A stretch of 64,000 nucleotides of DNA, taken from positions 363,315,624 to 363,379,623 of the forward strand of contig JAVHZZ010000002.1 of the NCBI GenBank assembly GCA_036250195.1, read 5' to 3'. Origin of the DNA: Mixophyes australis (Eukaryota > Chordata > Amphibia > Anura > Limnodynastidae). The notes beneath the pieces are model-generated. The model did not search any database. It was not told where the DNA came from and saw nothing but the letters and a program-made list of their open reading frames with translations. Numbering within the stretch: the first letter of the stretch is position 1; each line of letters opens with the position of its first letter. Of the stretch, positions 1-12,800 are shown in pieces. A program made the position numbers and the translations under genes.

Positions 1-189
1 ATAACATTACATCTCTCAACACATCTACTGGGGTGCAAGAGGTATATTCAGGGCAGGCTGAAATATGTGACCTATAGATGATTGGAGTTAATGGGCAGAG
101 AGCCAAAGGAGGAAGTGCACAGTGTAGCTGGAGAGCAAAAGTTATAGATAATGAGAATAGGAAGGAAGAGGGCCCTGCTCACTAGAGCT

Positions 190-655
190 TACATAGTAAC
201 ATAGTTGCTGAGGTTGAAAAAAGACACCAGTCCATCAAGTTCAACCTATTTTGGATCTCCTGCGATCCTGCACTTATATTTGAAATTAACCCAGAGTAAG
301 CAACCGTCAATCTGTTTCAATTGTGAAAATCCTCCCAGACCCAATATTGCAGTCCTATGTTTACCCTATATCCAGTACTATCCTTCATTTTAATTAACGG
401 TCGTATCCCTGGATACACTTTTTCGCTAAAAATTTGTCTGACCCTTTCTTAAACATAGCTATTGAATCTGCCATCACAACCTTCCCTGGCAATGAATTCC
501 ATAATTTAACTGCCCTTACTGTAAAGAACCCCTTCCTTTGCTGGTTGTGAAATTTCCTCTCCTCTTACCTTAGGGGGTGACCTGTGTATAGTCCTTGGGG
601 TAAAAAGTTCCCATGAAATTTCTCTGTATTGACCCTTGATGTATTTGTACACAGT
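190..655 (+). repeat. Interspersed repeat, unclassified amphibian type
   Basis: The stretch opens with a doubled 'aacatagt' motif and then reads 'gttgaaaaaagacaccag', followed by text about 'ccatcaagttcaacc'. I recognise this opening as a very common dispersed repeat of frog genomes. It ends near 'gtatttgtacacagtaatga'. The short open frame at 205-393 lies inside the repeat and has no recognisable domain. Class is uncertain (LINE 3' end or SINE-like). Confidence 0.5.
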
Positions 656-661
656 AATGAT

Positions 662-959
662 ATCCACTGGTGGGGGGCAGCACGTGAGGGTTAGGAGTTT
701 GAAGAGAAATCTGTGGGGGAAGGGGAGCCAGTGTAAGGTTTGGCAGATAGGAGAGGCAGATGTGAGAGAGGAGGATAAGTCTAGTGAGTGGATAAGAGTT
801 TTGGTGGCATCCTGCGAGAGGAAGGGTCTAATACGGGCAATGTTGCGGAGCAGGAAGTGACAGAATTGGGCAAGAAATTGAATGGGGCGAAGGAGAGGGA
901 GGAGTCAAGAAGGAACCAGAGGTAGAAACAGAGAAGGATCAGTTGGCAAGGTAGGAGGT
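662..959 (-). pseudogene. CR1/L2-like LINE ORF2 C-terminal fragment
   Basis: Read on the minus strand, this G/A-rich block gives pieces typical of the region after the reverse transcriptase palm in CR1/L2-type LINEs. These are 'RNIARIRPFLS', then 'LIHS', and finally 'LHWLPF' near 690-720, in more than one frame. It is broken by frameshifts and stops. It lies in the same orientation as the endonuclease fragment at 2568-3935, so the two may be remains of one LINE, but the reverse transcriptase core is missing. The plus-strand frame at 636-860 is a shadow. Confidence 0.6.
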
Positions 960-2567
960 TGTTATGCACGTTTTGTCGCTATCCAATAACGATTGTCGAA
1001 TCTCGATTTGTGTTTCCAAAGCACAAAGTAATTTATTATCCAAAAGTAGCAGAATAATTCAAGCAAAATAAAATAAGTACAGCCATTACTTATCGCAGGT
1101 GCTCTGGATCCAGTGAACAGTTATTCAGGTCTGAAGGCTGTGGTCAAAGAAGACTGGTCACTAAGCCCAAAGCTCCTGCTTATATGCAGTCAGAAATACA
1201 GTAAAACAATGCAGATGATGTGGCTTGCTTCTATTGGTCCAGGCTTCAGGAAGGTCCAGTGTACTGCAGGTCATAGGCCAGTTCAATTCAAAATATCCAA
1301 AGGTGGGGGTCATCTCTCCAGGGGATGTGCTCCGACTTTCCCACCAAGACTCCAGTTTCAACTAGTCTATTAGCATTTTATAGTCAGTATCACTTTAAAC
1401 ATTTATTTCCTAACATCAATAACTAGAGTATGCAATGTGTGATCTCTTCGGAGAATGAACCGGACAGCTGCTGATGAATAGGGGATTAAAATGATACTAA
1501 ACATGACACAGTTCCTGCAACCTGAGCCTTGGCTTTCACTTAAATGCATATATCTTATCTTATTGAACATAAATACTACTAAATTTCGACATTAATAACT
1601 ATGTGTTGCAACTACAATTAATGTGTACTATTTACAAGTGTGTGTGTTTGTGTAAAAGTGTAAAACCTTGTTATTGCCACGTGTTGTGGTTGGATATGCC
1701 CTTCCACGCCGCATCGTGCTCTACGCATAATTTCAGACAAAGACAACCAAGTTTCCTCGATATTAATTGAAATGACTTTATCCAATTTGCTGACTTCGAC
1801 AAGGTGAACCATCCTGGTACTGTTGTGGAAAGTTCAGCTTCTGACTCTGGCATGCCTTACCTTCCTCCAGTCTAATTCTTCCCTTGATCATCACTTAGTG
1901 TTTCCTGTGACCATAGCTAAACCTGGTCATTCCTGTATGCTGTAGCTGCATTTATCCTATTACACTTGTTCTCCAGTAATTTCGGCTTCTCAGCTACACC
2001 TGGAGATTCCGGTATCCTGTACCTGCAAATAACCTATCGTGCCTGCTCTCTAGTAACTTTGGCTTCTCAGCTAAACCTGGAGATTCCGGTATACTGTACC
2101 TGCAGCTATCTTATTTTGCCTGCTCTCCACTAACTTTGGCTTCTCAGCTAAACCTGAAGATTCCAGTATCCTGTACCTGCAGCTATCCTATTGTGCCTGG
2201 TCTCCAGTAACTCCTGCTTTTCAGCTAAACCTGGATATCCTGGTATCCCCTGCACCTGCAGCTACTCTTTTGTGCCCATTATCCAGTGACTCCTGCTTCT
2301 CAGCTGAACCTGGTAATCCTGGCATCCAGTATCTGCAGTTCTCCATGTGTGCCTATTATCCAGTGAATCCTGCTTTGCAGCTAAGCCTGGTAATTTAGGC
2401 ATCATGCACCTGCAGTTCTCCATTTGTTCCTGTTAATTCTAAGGTTTTGTGCTAGCTGTTTTTCTATTGACTGATCTTGTTTATACCTGTGTGACCTGTG
2501 TTCAAAATAAAAACAATCTGTTTCTTTTCCCCTACTCTACATGGTCTTCATACTGGGAACCCTAACA
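960..2567 (+). mobile_element. Putative solo LTR interrupting a LINE
   Basis: The unit begins TGTTA (960-964) and ends TAACA (2563-2567), a 5-bp terminal inversion of the TG..CA type. Near the right end is an AATAAA (about 2505) followed by a T-rich, R/U5-like stretch, as expected for an LTR read on the plus strand. It separates two same-strand LINE fragments. The five bases just outside each end do not match (gaggt on the left; gaggt recurs on the right only six bases further out), so the exact boundary and the LTR call are tentative. No open frame inside is convincing. Confidence 0.4.
1905..2440 (+). repeat. Tandem repeat, ~77-bp unit, about 7 degenerate copies
   Basis: The motif 'cagctaaacctgg' recurs near 1915, 1992, 2068, 2145, 2222, 2300 and 2377, giving a period of 76-78 bp. 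Each unit also holds 'ctgcagctat'-like and 'ctccagtaact'-like segments. Copies drift gradually from left to right. The array sits inside the putative LTR, where tandem repeats often form a U3 enhancer-like block; that role is inferred. Confidence 0.85.
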
Positions 2568-3935
2568 GCAGAAGAGGTGGTAGCTGGAGGGAGAGGAGGA
2601 GTGGTAGGGGTGGCAGAAGATAGATGGGAGGAGGAGATTTCATGTCTGATGGCCTCAACGAGTGTGTTGAAATTGGCAAAAAGGCGGTAGGGATTGGAGG
2701 AGTGTTAAGAGATAAAAGACTTGAAGAAGGATTGTTTAGCGAGGGAGAGGGTGGAACTGTAGTATGAGAGGATGAACTTGAAAAAAGGAAGTCTGCCAAG
2801 AAATTAGATTTCCTTGTGGCTTTCGGGGGTACGCATGCATTCTTGAAGAAACTGGGTAAATTTTGAGTGCCAATGTTGGGGTTTAGGGCAGCGAATGTGG
2901 ACAGAAGAGGCAGGGGCAGCAGAGTCAAGAGCAGTGGGATGTGGTTGTAGAGGGAGGCTGGGATGGACAGAGAGGAGAGGATAATATTTAAGCAAAGAGG
3001 ACAAAATAGCAAGATCAAGAGCATCAAGAATGTGTCAAATAAAGGTAGATTTGGGCATGGGGAGGGGTTCAGGAGATGAGGAAAGAGTGAAGGAGAGGCG
3101 ATAGTGGTAAGACAGTGGGAAGGGAGGGTTGGAGAAGTCAAAAAGAGCACAAGGATGGGAAAAGACAAGGTCAAATGAGTGACCAAGACAATGGGAGGGG
3201 GAAGAGGTCCATTGTGAGAGGCCAAAGGAGGAAGAAAGGGCAAGAAGTCTGATGGATGCTGTGACTGTGGGGTTGTTGATGGGGATATTAAAGTCACCTA
3301 GGATAATGGAGGGGAGGTCTGAGGAAAAGTAGTGGGGGAGCCAGGCAGCAAAATTATCAAGAAATTGGAAAGTGGGACCAGGGGGGCAGTAGATGACTGA
3401 GACACGGAGATGGATGGAGTAGAAGAGATGGATCGATGGATAGAGTGGACTTCAGAGGAGGAGAATGAAAGGGAGGGATCAGGGGAGATGGCATGAAAGG
3501 TACAATTGGGGGAAAGGAGGTTGCCCACCCCACCACCTGGATGGTGATCAGGTTTGACTGAGTGGGTGAAAGAGAGGCCCCCATAGGAGAGAGCAGCGGA
3601 GGAAGCAGTATCAGTTGTGGATAGAAGGCAGTTTGTAGCAGATGGTTATGGAATCCAGAGAGCACAGGAGAAAGGGAGAGATGGAAGTGGGGAGATGTGG
3701 ATGAGATTGGAGAGGTTGCTCCTGTGTGGAGGTTGGCTGAATCTGGGACGGAAATAAGGGCAAGGATGGGTATTGGACGGGAGCAAAGAGACTAAGTAGG
3801 GAGAGGAAGGTTAGGAGGGGAGAGGATGGACTAGGAAATGAGTGGGCGAAGGGTGCAGGGATGCCAGGAAGGGGTTCAGGATGAGACAAGAAAGACAGCA
3901 TGAGACATTGGATATTCATTGCCCACAAGTTCTGG
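2568..3935 (-). pseudogene. CR1/L2-like LINE ORF2 N-terminal (APE endonuclease) fragment
   Basis: On the minus strand, near 3260-3330, the reading includes 'SIILGDFNIPINNP'. This is the conserved GDFN motif of the apurinic-type endonuclease domain of non-LTR retrotransposons. Downstream (toward lower coordinates) comes 'GHSFDLVFS', the usual H-x-LDLV motif near the domain end. The endonuclease nicks target DNA to prime reverse transcription. The minus frames at 2548-3297, 3298-3528, 3357-3665 and 3611-3928 are pieces of this region in different frames, rich in Pro/Leu/Ser, so several frameshifts are present. No reverse transcriptase palm motif was found before the block ends at the LTR-like unit. 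It is non-functional. Confidence 0.7.
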
Positions 3936-4480
3936 TAGGTTCAGTACGTTAAGGTATGTTCCGGAAAAGTAAATTCAGGATATCATAAGATCAGGGTAAG
4001 TTCAGGAGGGACCAAGGGACAGGACTGGAGTTCCAGAATTAGTCCAGAGGACCAGTGGAAGGAGTTTGTGGTAGTTCCAGATGTCAGGAACAACTGAAGG
4101 CAAACAGGGATCTCACTGGCAGGAGTCCAGGTATCACAGGAGGAAGTTATCCAGGAAATTCAGGGGAAGAAGTTTGTGGTAGTTCCAGAGGTCAGAAACA
4201 ATAGAAGGTAGAGGGGGGTTGCAGTGAGCAGGAGTACAATGATCACAGGAGAAGGTTATCCAGGGACATCCGAAGAGGACAGAGGCATGAGAGATTGGCA
4301 TGAGAAGATGGGCGGACAGCTTCAGGGGAAGGCTCAGGAGGGAGGCATCAGAAGAGGGCCGGAAAATGGAGACTGGCATGAGTATATGGATTGAGGATGG
4401 CGGAGGTACCAGGAGACGGCCACAGGATGGAAGCTGTTGGAGCTCCATTGCGGCAGGGGCTGATGTGGATGAGTAAATAT
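3936..4480 (-). repeat. Degenerate ~107-bp tandem repeat, possible LINE 5' UTR
   Basis: Two adjacent copies are clear. The motif 'gtttgtggtagttccaga' occurs near 4065 and again near 4170, and each copy ends in 'gttatccagg' (about 4145 and 4255). The block lies directly upstream of the minus-strand LINE endonuclease, where repeated 5' UTR monomers would be expected. That placement is the only evidence for the UTR idea. No coding potential is convincing. Confidence 0.5.
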
Positions 4481-5953
4481 CCTCTGTAAGCACTGAGGAT
4501 AAATAGACATAATAATTGTGACAGTATGCTTGTCTTCCTATCATTTATTACATACCTATTTTCAAAAAAGCATAAGCATTCAATATTCTGCACTGAAGAT
4601 CTTTTGCAAAAAATATTGATAAATTAATAAGAAGAAAGCAATTGGATTTGTTACTGAAAGATCTTCTATATAAACAATAATAATAATAATAATAATAATG
4701 TAACGTTTGATCAGTTTTCAAAAAACATGGAGTATTTTTCTGCACCTCTGGGGGCAACCATGTTTCATAAACAGACTAAACTGCAATACATATTGAATCC
4801 CTCTACACAGTGTGCTTCAGAGCAGCATGTGAATTGTGCACTTCCTAAAAATCCTAAGAAGTTACATCATGACATGCGCTGAGCAAGAATTGCATATTAG
4901 GAAGGTACTGCATGCACTCATCTTACAGTGAACTTGAAAACCAAATGTAATGCAGGCATTTCTACCCGCACAGAGCGATCTCTCACTTCTAACCTCTAAA
5001 CATTAGTGTATACAGCCCTTGTGCCAAGGATCCCTGTGCTTCTGTAAGTCCTGTATATTTAATATTTATGATAATGTTAAATATTTAAGCAGTAATGAGA
5101 AAGAGTACATGAGATGATAAATAGAGAGAAAGAAAAGGAGATATGGCTACAATAGGATATGGGTATTTGACAATATAGAGGCAGCAATGCACAGCTCCCA
5201 TTGTCCGTAACATTTTCATTTGTTGGATTAGCATATCTGAAATATATATGCCCACACAGCTTTATCTTTATATACAGTGGTAAGTGTGCTGTTCAAGCTT
5301 TAGGAAATTGCTGGGAAAAAAGAAAATGCTAGAGACATCAGCAATCAATGATGTGAACACTAGGGGGAGCCACCTGAACATAATAGAACAACTTTGCTTC
5401 TATAGACAAGTAAACAGACAGATGGGAAAAGGATCTCTCTGATTTTATTACAGTTTTTACCATGTTCACCTGCAAACATTCCATGTAGCTGTAATCACGT
5501 TTCTGTATTTTATAAGTAATCTAGAAAAGGGTAATTTCCTTAAGAATTGTGTAATTTTTTTAAAAAAATATTTTTGAATGAATGCTGTTTGCAGTTATTT
5601 CAAATTTACTAATTTTTAAGTTCATAAGGGGCGGGTCTTCTTCCCTTCTTCCGCACAGTCCAAATAGATCAAATTCTTCTTCCTGCATGTTAAAATCCAA
5701 GTCTGTTCAGTGGTGTCCTGTGCGCCCTTCCCTCTATATTGCCTGCCCTGGAAACATTTTAACATCTAAATTTCAGATAACGAATGCTGGGGGAGGGCAC
5801 CCCTATTTCCGGAATGGTGGGGGCAAAGACTCATAAGAAAGGGGGGTTGTCCAAAACTAAACATCCCATTTGCCACTTTTATTTCCAAATTATAGAAAAA
5901 GATTATTATAGAAAAAGATTGGACTGGTGACAGAGAAAGTGGTTCTGGTTAGG
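4481..5953. other. Non-coding stretch, no gene recognised
   Basis: AT-rich sequence with a short (AAT)n run at about 4675-4699. Open frames here are short and carry no domain I recognise. Nothing else stands out. Confidence 0.6.
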
Positions 5954-6406
5954 CAGGACCGCCATCAGGTGGGTACAGGGGGTACCCTTGTACCGGGACC
6001 GGGCTCACCAGGGGGCATGGCGGCACACACTTACCAGGGGGCCCGCTGAAGACAGCAGCGAAGACGGGACTGGAGGACAGCGGGCAGAGCCGTAACTGTA
6101 CCTTCAGCCCTTAACTTCCGCAATGGAATGCACGTGCGTTCCACTAACAGGAAGTTCGGCTTTTGGAACACAAACTTGCATTCCAAATGACCCCCTTCAT
6201 GGAAGAGGGGACCAGGGAGGGAGCCGGATCGTGACCAGAAAAGGTACGGGTTTTTTTCTACAGGATTTTTTTTTTCATTGCCTTAGGCCCACTTTCCCCC
6301 TGGGCACCTGCCCATCGTGCCCATTCCGAAAGACAGCTCTGGTTCATCAGGGGGGGGGGGGGGGGGGGTCATCGTACTGGGCTCCATGATTTCTGATGGC
6401 GGCCCT
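5954..6406. mobile_element. hAT-type MITE, 8-bp TSD tggttagg
   Basis: Terminal inverted repeats start 'caggaccgccatcag' on the left and end 'ctgatggcggccctg' on the right. They are flanked by an exact 8-bp duplication, tggttagg, at 5946-5953 and 6407-6414. An 8-bp duplication with CAGGG-type termini indicates the hAT superfamily. The interior holds a 19-base G run (6350-6368) and a palindrome around the E-box CACGTG near 6130. No transposase is encoded, so it must have been mobilised in trans. Confidence 0.9.
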
Positions 6407-6414
6407 GTGGTTAG

Positions 6415-8190
6415 GTGACCCATCCACCCAGCTTGCCAGACAAGACATTGTCTAAATGGTACAGAACAATAGGTACTTCCATTCAATCGTTTTCAGGTAT
6501 CCGCCCTCATCCAGTCACATTCTGTTTGAAATCGAGAAAAATATTATTCCTTAAAATGGAGTTGGAAGCAAATGGAAAATATTGCATAGGGCGGGCACTC
6601 CTTCACTGTTATCTCTGTGGCATTCACCAATTTATTTCTACCACAGCATTGCCTATGACCTTAATAAACACTTTATAATGTAGGGACACCGCACTGGGAC
6701 AGTGAGCTGGGATTTACATGGCACCTGTGCTGAGTAGTGTTGTTTATATGAGATGGTCTTTCGACTCCATTGTGACTAATACCCATGCCATAAAACCCAT
6801 ATTCAAAATGAATCAGGCAGAAGGATGTGGTCTGTTTCTTAAGTACACAAATAGAACAGCACAATATTGTTGCCTTAATGCTGGATACACATTTCACAAC
6901 ATTGCTGCCTATATTAGCCAATTGGGTCAATAATGCAGCATTTGTGTCCTAGATGTCTGATTATAATCAAATTAAAATCAATCAGCTCATTATCCGGCAT
7001 GTTGGTAAACATCCCAGCCTGTTCGTGTGGTAATCTTCCAATTATACTATTATGCCCCATTTATGCCAAGAGCAGAGTGCCAACATTGGCCCCTGTATGA
7101 CCAGATCTCGCAAAGTAACACCAATAAATCTTTCTGAATGTTTTAGTTTGTCAGACTTTTCGTCTGGCAGTAGTCACAACTCAGCACATGAGAATGTCTT
7201 ATTACGCCACAGACAGAAAAACACTGTTACGCACTATTCATTGAGATGACAAGCTGTTATGTTTTCTACACTTCTGCTGGGTTCATCTGAGTTTACAACA
7301 TTCTGTAAGGATAACTCCTGTTCCTGTCTCCAGTCACAATAATCTCCCATTTGTCTGTTCATTGGCTCACTGACAACAGCTATTTATGGATTGATGTGAG
7401 AAATTTTCATCTCATCTTACAAAGAATTTTATTTTGTTATTTCTCTTACCCTGAATCCCCCAAATCACCTTTTTACTATAGAGCCTCAAAGGGATTGAAA
7501 ATGGGATTCCATCCCCCTTAAAAAGCTTGGAGCGTTCCTGACCCTGCCAGCTGCTTGTAACACACAGGCTGGGTTTTATTTAACAGCCAGACTGCTGAGG
7601 GAAAACTCTGCAGCATCGTTACCTGAAATGACCGTTGTCAGGGGCAACCAGTATAGCTCCTGTGTAAAATTCAATTAAGTAATTTTTTTTTTTACGTTCT
7701 TTACAACATAAGCTAAGTAGACATGCTGGTAAGGGAGGAGCAATGGACACAATAAAAAAAACAAAAAACAGAAAGCAAGCACGATTTTAACCTCTTGATA
7801 GGCAGTGAGGCTTGCCTGATTTGGATTGTATTGTATGGACTCTTTCCAAACCTATAGTGTTGATTTTCTTTCCTGACATGAACAATTCTTAACTGCTGAA
7901 TGTTTACTGTCATTATGTATAGTAGGCTTACTGGTGATCATTTATAGATGAGAAAAATATGGTTAGTTACTGCAAAAACCTGCTTTATGGCATCAGATTA
8001 CTATTTGTGTGTTGTAGCTCATGTTTTTTTGTTTCTTTTACAGACAGGCACACGGGTTATTGGAGAAAAATAGTGCTAATTGCGGGATAAGGACTTGCCA
8101 GACACGGACAGATTGCAGAATAACCAAAATACTTTGCCTTATTCTGTGCAACAATTCTAAAATAAGATTTTGTATTTTGCGATATTCTAA
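6415..8190. other. Non-coding stretch, no gene recognised
   Basis: Moderately AT-rich, with short open frames only, none with a domain or splice context that I can support. A short A-rich run lies at 7750-7775. Confidence 0.5.
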
Positions 8191-8194
8191 AGAA

Positions 8195-8345
8195 TGCCAT
8201 CATCATTAGCCTTTATTCCTAAAGCACCAACATTTTATGCAGTGCTGTACATTAAGGGTATCATGTTACAAGCAAGCTACATACAATAATATGAAACAGG
8301 AGGTAAAGATGAACCTGCCCAAAAGAGCTAACAATCTAAGAGATG
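8195..8345 (-). repeat. Fragment of a LINE/SINE 3' region
   Basis: The segment contains 'gcagtgctgtacatta' and then 'gagctaacaatctaag'. These are degenerate forms of the 'gcagcgctgtaca ... gagcttacaatcta' module that recurs in this window in the SINE and LINE tails. It is old and diverged. Confidence 0.5.
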
Positions 8346-8587
8346 TACGGCGCATTTGATACAAAAAAATAGGGGGAAATAACAGTGGTAGTTACTGGGA
8401 AACTCGAAGATTGACAGAAAAGGGGATTGTGGAAGAAAGGTATAGGCTTCTTTGAAGAAGTAAATTACAATAATATACCCACCAGCCAATAGAAGTTACC
8501 TACCTGACATCTCTATTTCTGTTCACAACATTACAATAAACCTTACCCCTCAAGGTAGTTGTACATGTGTTATCCTTGACTCAGATG

Positions 8588-8982
8588 CAGGGTCGGATTA
8601 ACCATAGGGCTAACTGGGCTACAGCCCAGGGGCCTCGGGCATCCAGGGGGCCCTTGAAAGTGCTCAGCAGCAGTATAGATCGGTCGGGGGCGGGGGCCCC
8701 CCGGCGCGATCAGTGCTGCTGAGCACTTGCATGAGGTCCTTCCCCGGCGCGATGTAGTCTCCTTACTGAGGAGATCTCGTGAGTCTCACTCTCACGAGAT
8801 CTCCTCAGTAAAGAGCGTACAGCACGCCGGGGAAGGACTTCGATGCCAGGAGAAGGAGGTAAGTGCCTTGGGGGCGGCTCGGATCACGGGGGGGGGGAGC
8901 AGCTCGGATCACGGGGGGGACCCTCACGGGGGAATGGAGGCCCCCTTAGCCCAGGGGCCTCCATTCCCTTAATCCGTCCCTG
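8588..8982. mobile_element. hAT-type MITE, 8-bp TSD ctcagatg
   Basis: The ends are 'cagggtcggattaa' and 'ttaatccgtccctg', near-perfect inverted repeats, flanked by exact ctcagatg at 8580-8587 and 8983-8990. The termini extend inward as 'tacagcccaggggcc' and 'ttagcccaggggcc'. The centre holds a palindrome of about 22 bp per arm around 'gagatctcgtgagtctcac' (8765-8815). A good 5' splice-site sequence, AGGTAAGT, lies at 8857-8864. A second copy of the family is at 47614-47942. Confidence 0.93.
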
Positions 8983-9030
8983 CTCAGATGTGTCCTCTGT
9001 TCCCCATATCCAAACTGCATCCATATTCTG

Positions 9031-9060
9031 TTTAGAGATGCTCGGGCTCGGTTCTCCGAG
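9031..9060 (+). repeat. Stray hAT terminus, same family as 9179-15778
   Basis: The text 'tagagatgctcgggctcgg' matches the left terminus of the large hAT element that starts 120 bp downstream ('tagtgatgctcaggctcgg'). It is followed by unrelated sequence, so it is a truncated or aborted copy. Confidence 0.6.
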
Positions 9061-9446
9061 GTATAATATATGAGGACAGATGATAGTCTGACTTCATCAT
9101 TACTTCATGAGACATGTGAGCAAAACAAAAGTCTCATAAGTCATTTCAGATGGTTTTAGTGGGTTAATGGTATATGTTAATTAGTGATGCTCAGGCTCGG
9201 TTCCCTGAGAACCAAGCCCACCCAAACTTCGCTGATCCGAGCACCGAGCCGAGTCGGCTCAGTACTTTTGCGCGCCCTTGGAAGTGAAAACGAGGCAAAA
9301 CGTCATTGCTGCGTCATAGGATCTTGCGAGTTTTGGATTTTATAAGTACCGCCCTCCCTGGTAATCCAGTGCCATTTCACAGAGAGACACAGAAGGGGTA
9401 GTAGGGTTGTTGGCAGTCTCCCGTGCAGTAGGGCAGTGTCATTAAT

Positions 9447-9785
9447 GAAAGAGAAAGAGGAGGGTTGGCAGTGTTCTTGGCAGTCTCCAGTGACATTGTA
9501 TTGTGACATAGCTCACACAGAAAAAGAAGAGGTGGCAGTTTTCAGTGCTGAAAGACAAATTTTAGGGCTGGCAGTGTTCTTCAAAGTCTCCAGTGACATG
9601 GTACTGTGCCATAGTTCACCCAGAAATAGGAGAGGTGGCAGTTTTCAGTGCTGAAAGACACATTATAGGGCTGGCAGTGTTTTTAAAAGTCTCCAGTGAC
9701 ATTTTACTGTGCCATAGCTCACCCAGAAACAGGAGAGGTGGCAGTTTTCAGTGCGGAAACTGAAATTATAATAATAGAGCTGGCA
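9447..9785 (+). repeat. 5' UTR tandem repeat of the hAT element, ~103-115-bp unit
   Basis: 'ggctggcagtg' or close variants start units near 9453, 9568, 9671 and 9780. Each unit also carries 'gtctccagtgacat' and 'gaggtggcagttttcagtg'. The array ends about 45 bases before the transposase start at 9830. Tandem subterminal repeats like these often bind hAT transposase, but that is inference. Confidence 0.85.
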
Positions 9786-9829
9786 GTGGTTTTAAAAGTC
9801 TACAGTCACATTTGTACTGTGTCATCAAA

Positions 9830-12800
9830 ATGGATTCACATCAGTCCACAGAAGAGCAGGAGCACCAAGCAGCTGCTGCCACCAGTCATGCTGATAGTAT
9901 GTCATCTGCTCATCTCTACGTCATCTGCTAAAGCCTATGTTAAAGTGCATAGTGTTTTTAAGTCAGGGAAACAAAAATGAAAAAAGCACATTTACCTTGA
10001 TAAAGAAAAAAGCACCTGTAATCCAGGCAAAGTTAAATGCTGAACAAAATAAAACTGCCAACATGCCATTCTACACACGCAGTGGCAAGGAAAGAATCAG
10101 GTCTTCGCCTTTCTCTATGAGTGCTAGTTCTGCAATTGTCAGTGAGCCATCTTCTTGTAAAGTCAGTCATGATGATACAAGACCTTGTCATTCTGACTCA
10201 AAAAGTGGTGCCCAAATACTTTTACGTGTAAAAGCTGAGCTGGAAAAAAACAGTAAGGTATTAGAAGAAACAGTATGTTCAGATTCAGAAATGACACAAA
10301 TCCCTGAGGAGAGTCTATCCACGAGTGCTAGGTGTAAACCTGACTTTTCTGATACTATACTCATAAAGAAGCCTCCTTTCAGCATTTCTGCAGATGTGTG
10401 GATGAGCAGCCAAAGTGTGATACAGAAACTAAGGATGCCACTTTGGAATTGCAACAGAGTGAGGGGGATATTTGTGTAGCTGACAACGGCGCTAATGAGG
10501 ATGTTGGTGAGGATGATGTTGTTTGTGTAAGTCCTGCACCGGTGGAAGCAGTTCTTGCCAGTGATAAGAAGAAGGCCATTGTCATGCCTGGGCTAAGACC
10601 ACAAAATCCACCACTTATGTGTGGAATTATTTTTACCCAAATCCTGACAACAACTGTCTAGCCATTTGTAGCGTTTGTAAAGCCACAGTTAGTAGAGGTA
10701 GGGACCTTAACCATCTAGGAACCTCGTCCATGTTACGCAATTTGAAGTGAGTTCATGGCAAGCTGTTGGGAAAATCAGAAACTTATGCTAAAAACATAAC
10801 AACAAGCAGTCCAGCATCAGCTAGGTCCCTTCTCTCACCTAGATCCCGGCACCTGCATTCTACACCCACAACACCTTCCTCATTAATATCCTCTGTAGCG
10901 ATTGGAGTTAGTCCTGCATTCAAGTTGCTAAGGCTGGATGACTCCTTCACTATTCATGATTCCTCTGAAGAATTATTGAGCGTTGGTCCCGCTGCTGCTG
11001 CTGGGGGTGGATCTTCAACCCAGAAGCAGACCAAGAAGAAGACAACTAGTAGTTTACATCAATTGACTGTTAAACAATCCTTTGCAAGAGGAACCAAGTT
11101 TGAAATCTGTCACCCAGTCGCAAAGCGGATCACAGACGCCATGGTGACTATGCTAGTATTAGATCTGCGTCCAATTTCCACTATTATTAAGCTGGTTATA
11201 GACAGTTAATTGACGTCTTGTGTCCCCGTTGTCAAATTCCATCACGACACCATTTTACAAGAAAAGCTATTTCTCACTTGTACAAGAAGGCTCGTAAAAA
11301 TGTAATAATTGGGCTACAAAATGCCATTCTACCCACTGTACACTTAACCACAGATATGTGGATAAGCAGAACTGGGAAAACTAAAGATTATATGATTGTG
11401 ACAGCTCACTGGGTTGGTGAATCGCCTTCACCAGCAGGAACAACAGCAGCATGTACCGAAGTACATCACATTTTTCAGAGTCAGGCTACTCTGTATATCC
11501 CCAGCTTTATTAAGAGGCACACAGCTGACAATATGTTACAAAAACGAAGGGATTAATTGCAACATGGCTTATCCCACTTGGACTCTCCTCAGGATATGTC
11601 ATTTCTGATAACGCCACCAATATTTTGAGAGCATTACAGCTGGGTAAATTCCATCACATTCCCTGTTTTGCTCACACAATCAACTTGGTGGTGCAGAGCT
11701 TTTTGAAAAATGACAGGGACGTGCAGGTGGACATGTATCTGGACATTTCTGCAATTCTGCAACGGTATGTAGAAGATTGCAGTAGCTACAAGAACAATTT
11801 AATTTGCCCTGCCACCAACTGAAGCAAGAGGTGGTAACAAGGTGTAATTCCACCCTGTATATGCTTCTGAGGATGGAGGAACAGCAAAAAGCCATACATG
11901 CTTACTCCACAAGCCCTGACATTGGGAAAGGAGGGGGATTGTATTTTACTCAAACGCAGTGGAGAATATTTTCTGTGTTGTACTAGGTGCTGAAACCATT
12001 CAAAGTAGTCACCTGTGAAGTGAGTTCAGACACTGCTAGCTTGAGCCACGTGATTCCCTTAATTAGACTTTTGGAAAAGCAGCTTGAGAAAGTGAAGGAG
12101 GAGATGAAACAAAGCCATTCCACTAAGTATGTCGGACTTGTAGATCAAGTACTTTATTTGCTTCGCCAGGATCCAAGAGTTATCAAAATCTTGAAATCGG
12201 ATTACTACATTTTGGCGACTGTACTTGATCCTAGTTTTAAGAGCTATGTCTTCTCTTTGTTTCCAACTAACCCAGATCTCAAGAGATGCAAGGAGCTCCT
12301 GGTGAGCAAGGTGACAGCTCAAGTGTTATGTGACAGGATGGTGTCACCCCCTTCTGTTTCTCAGTCAACTGCTGCTAGGAAAAACTTAGCTTTCCCAAGA
12401 GATCCAGGGATGATGCAGGTGACTCAGCACAACATTTTGACATCTGATCTGGTCTAAAAGAATTGACCAAAAACTGTGACACTTCTGCTGTAACTCCATC
12501 TGATCTTACTATCAACATCCAAAGGATAGTGGAGGATTATTTTACAGACAGTACAGAAATAGACACATCAGACAGTCTCTTTACATACTGGGAGGAAAAA
12601 AAGGGAATTTGGAGCCCCATGTACCAACTCGCTAAGCTGCCCACCCTCCAGTGTGTACTTGGAATGAGTTTTCAGCATAGCTGGGAACCTTGTCAGCGAT
12701 CGGCGTAGAAGGCTACTTCCTAAAAATGTGAAAAAGATCATGTTCATGAAAATGAACTACAATTTCCACAAGGATGGCCTTTACCGCCAATTACATCAAA

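Noticed and set aside
2548..3297. 249-codon minus-strand frame as a host gene
   Set aside because: It contains GDFN endonuclease and downstream LINE motifs and is flanked by other LINE pieces.
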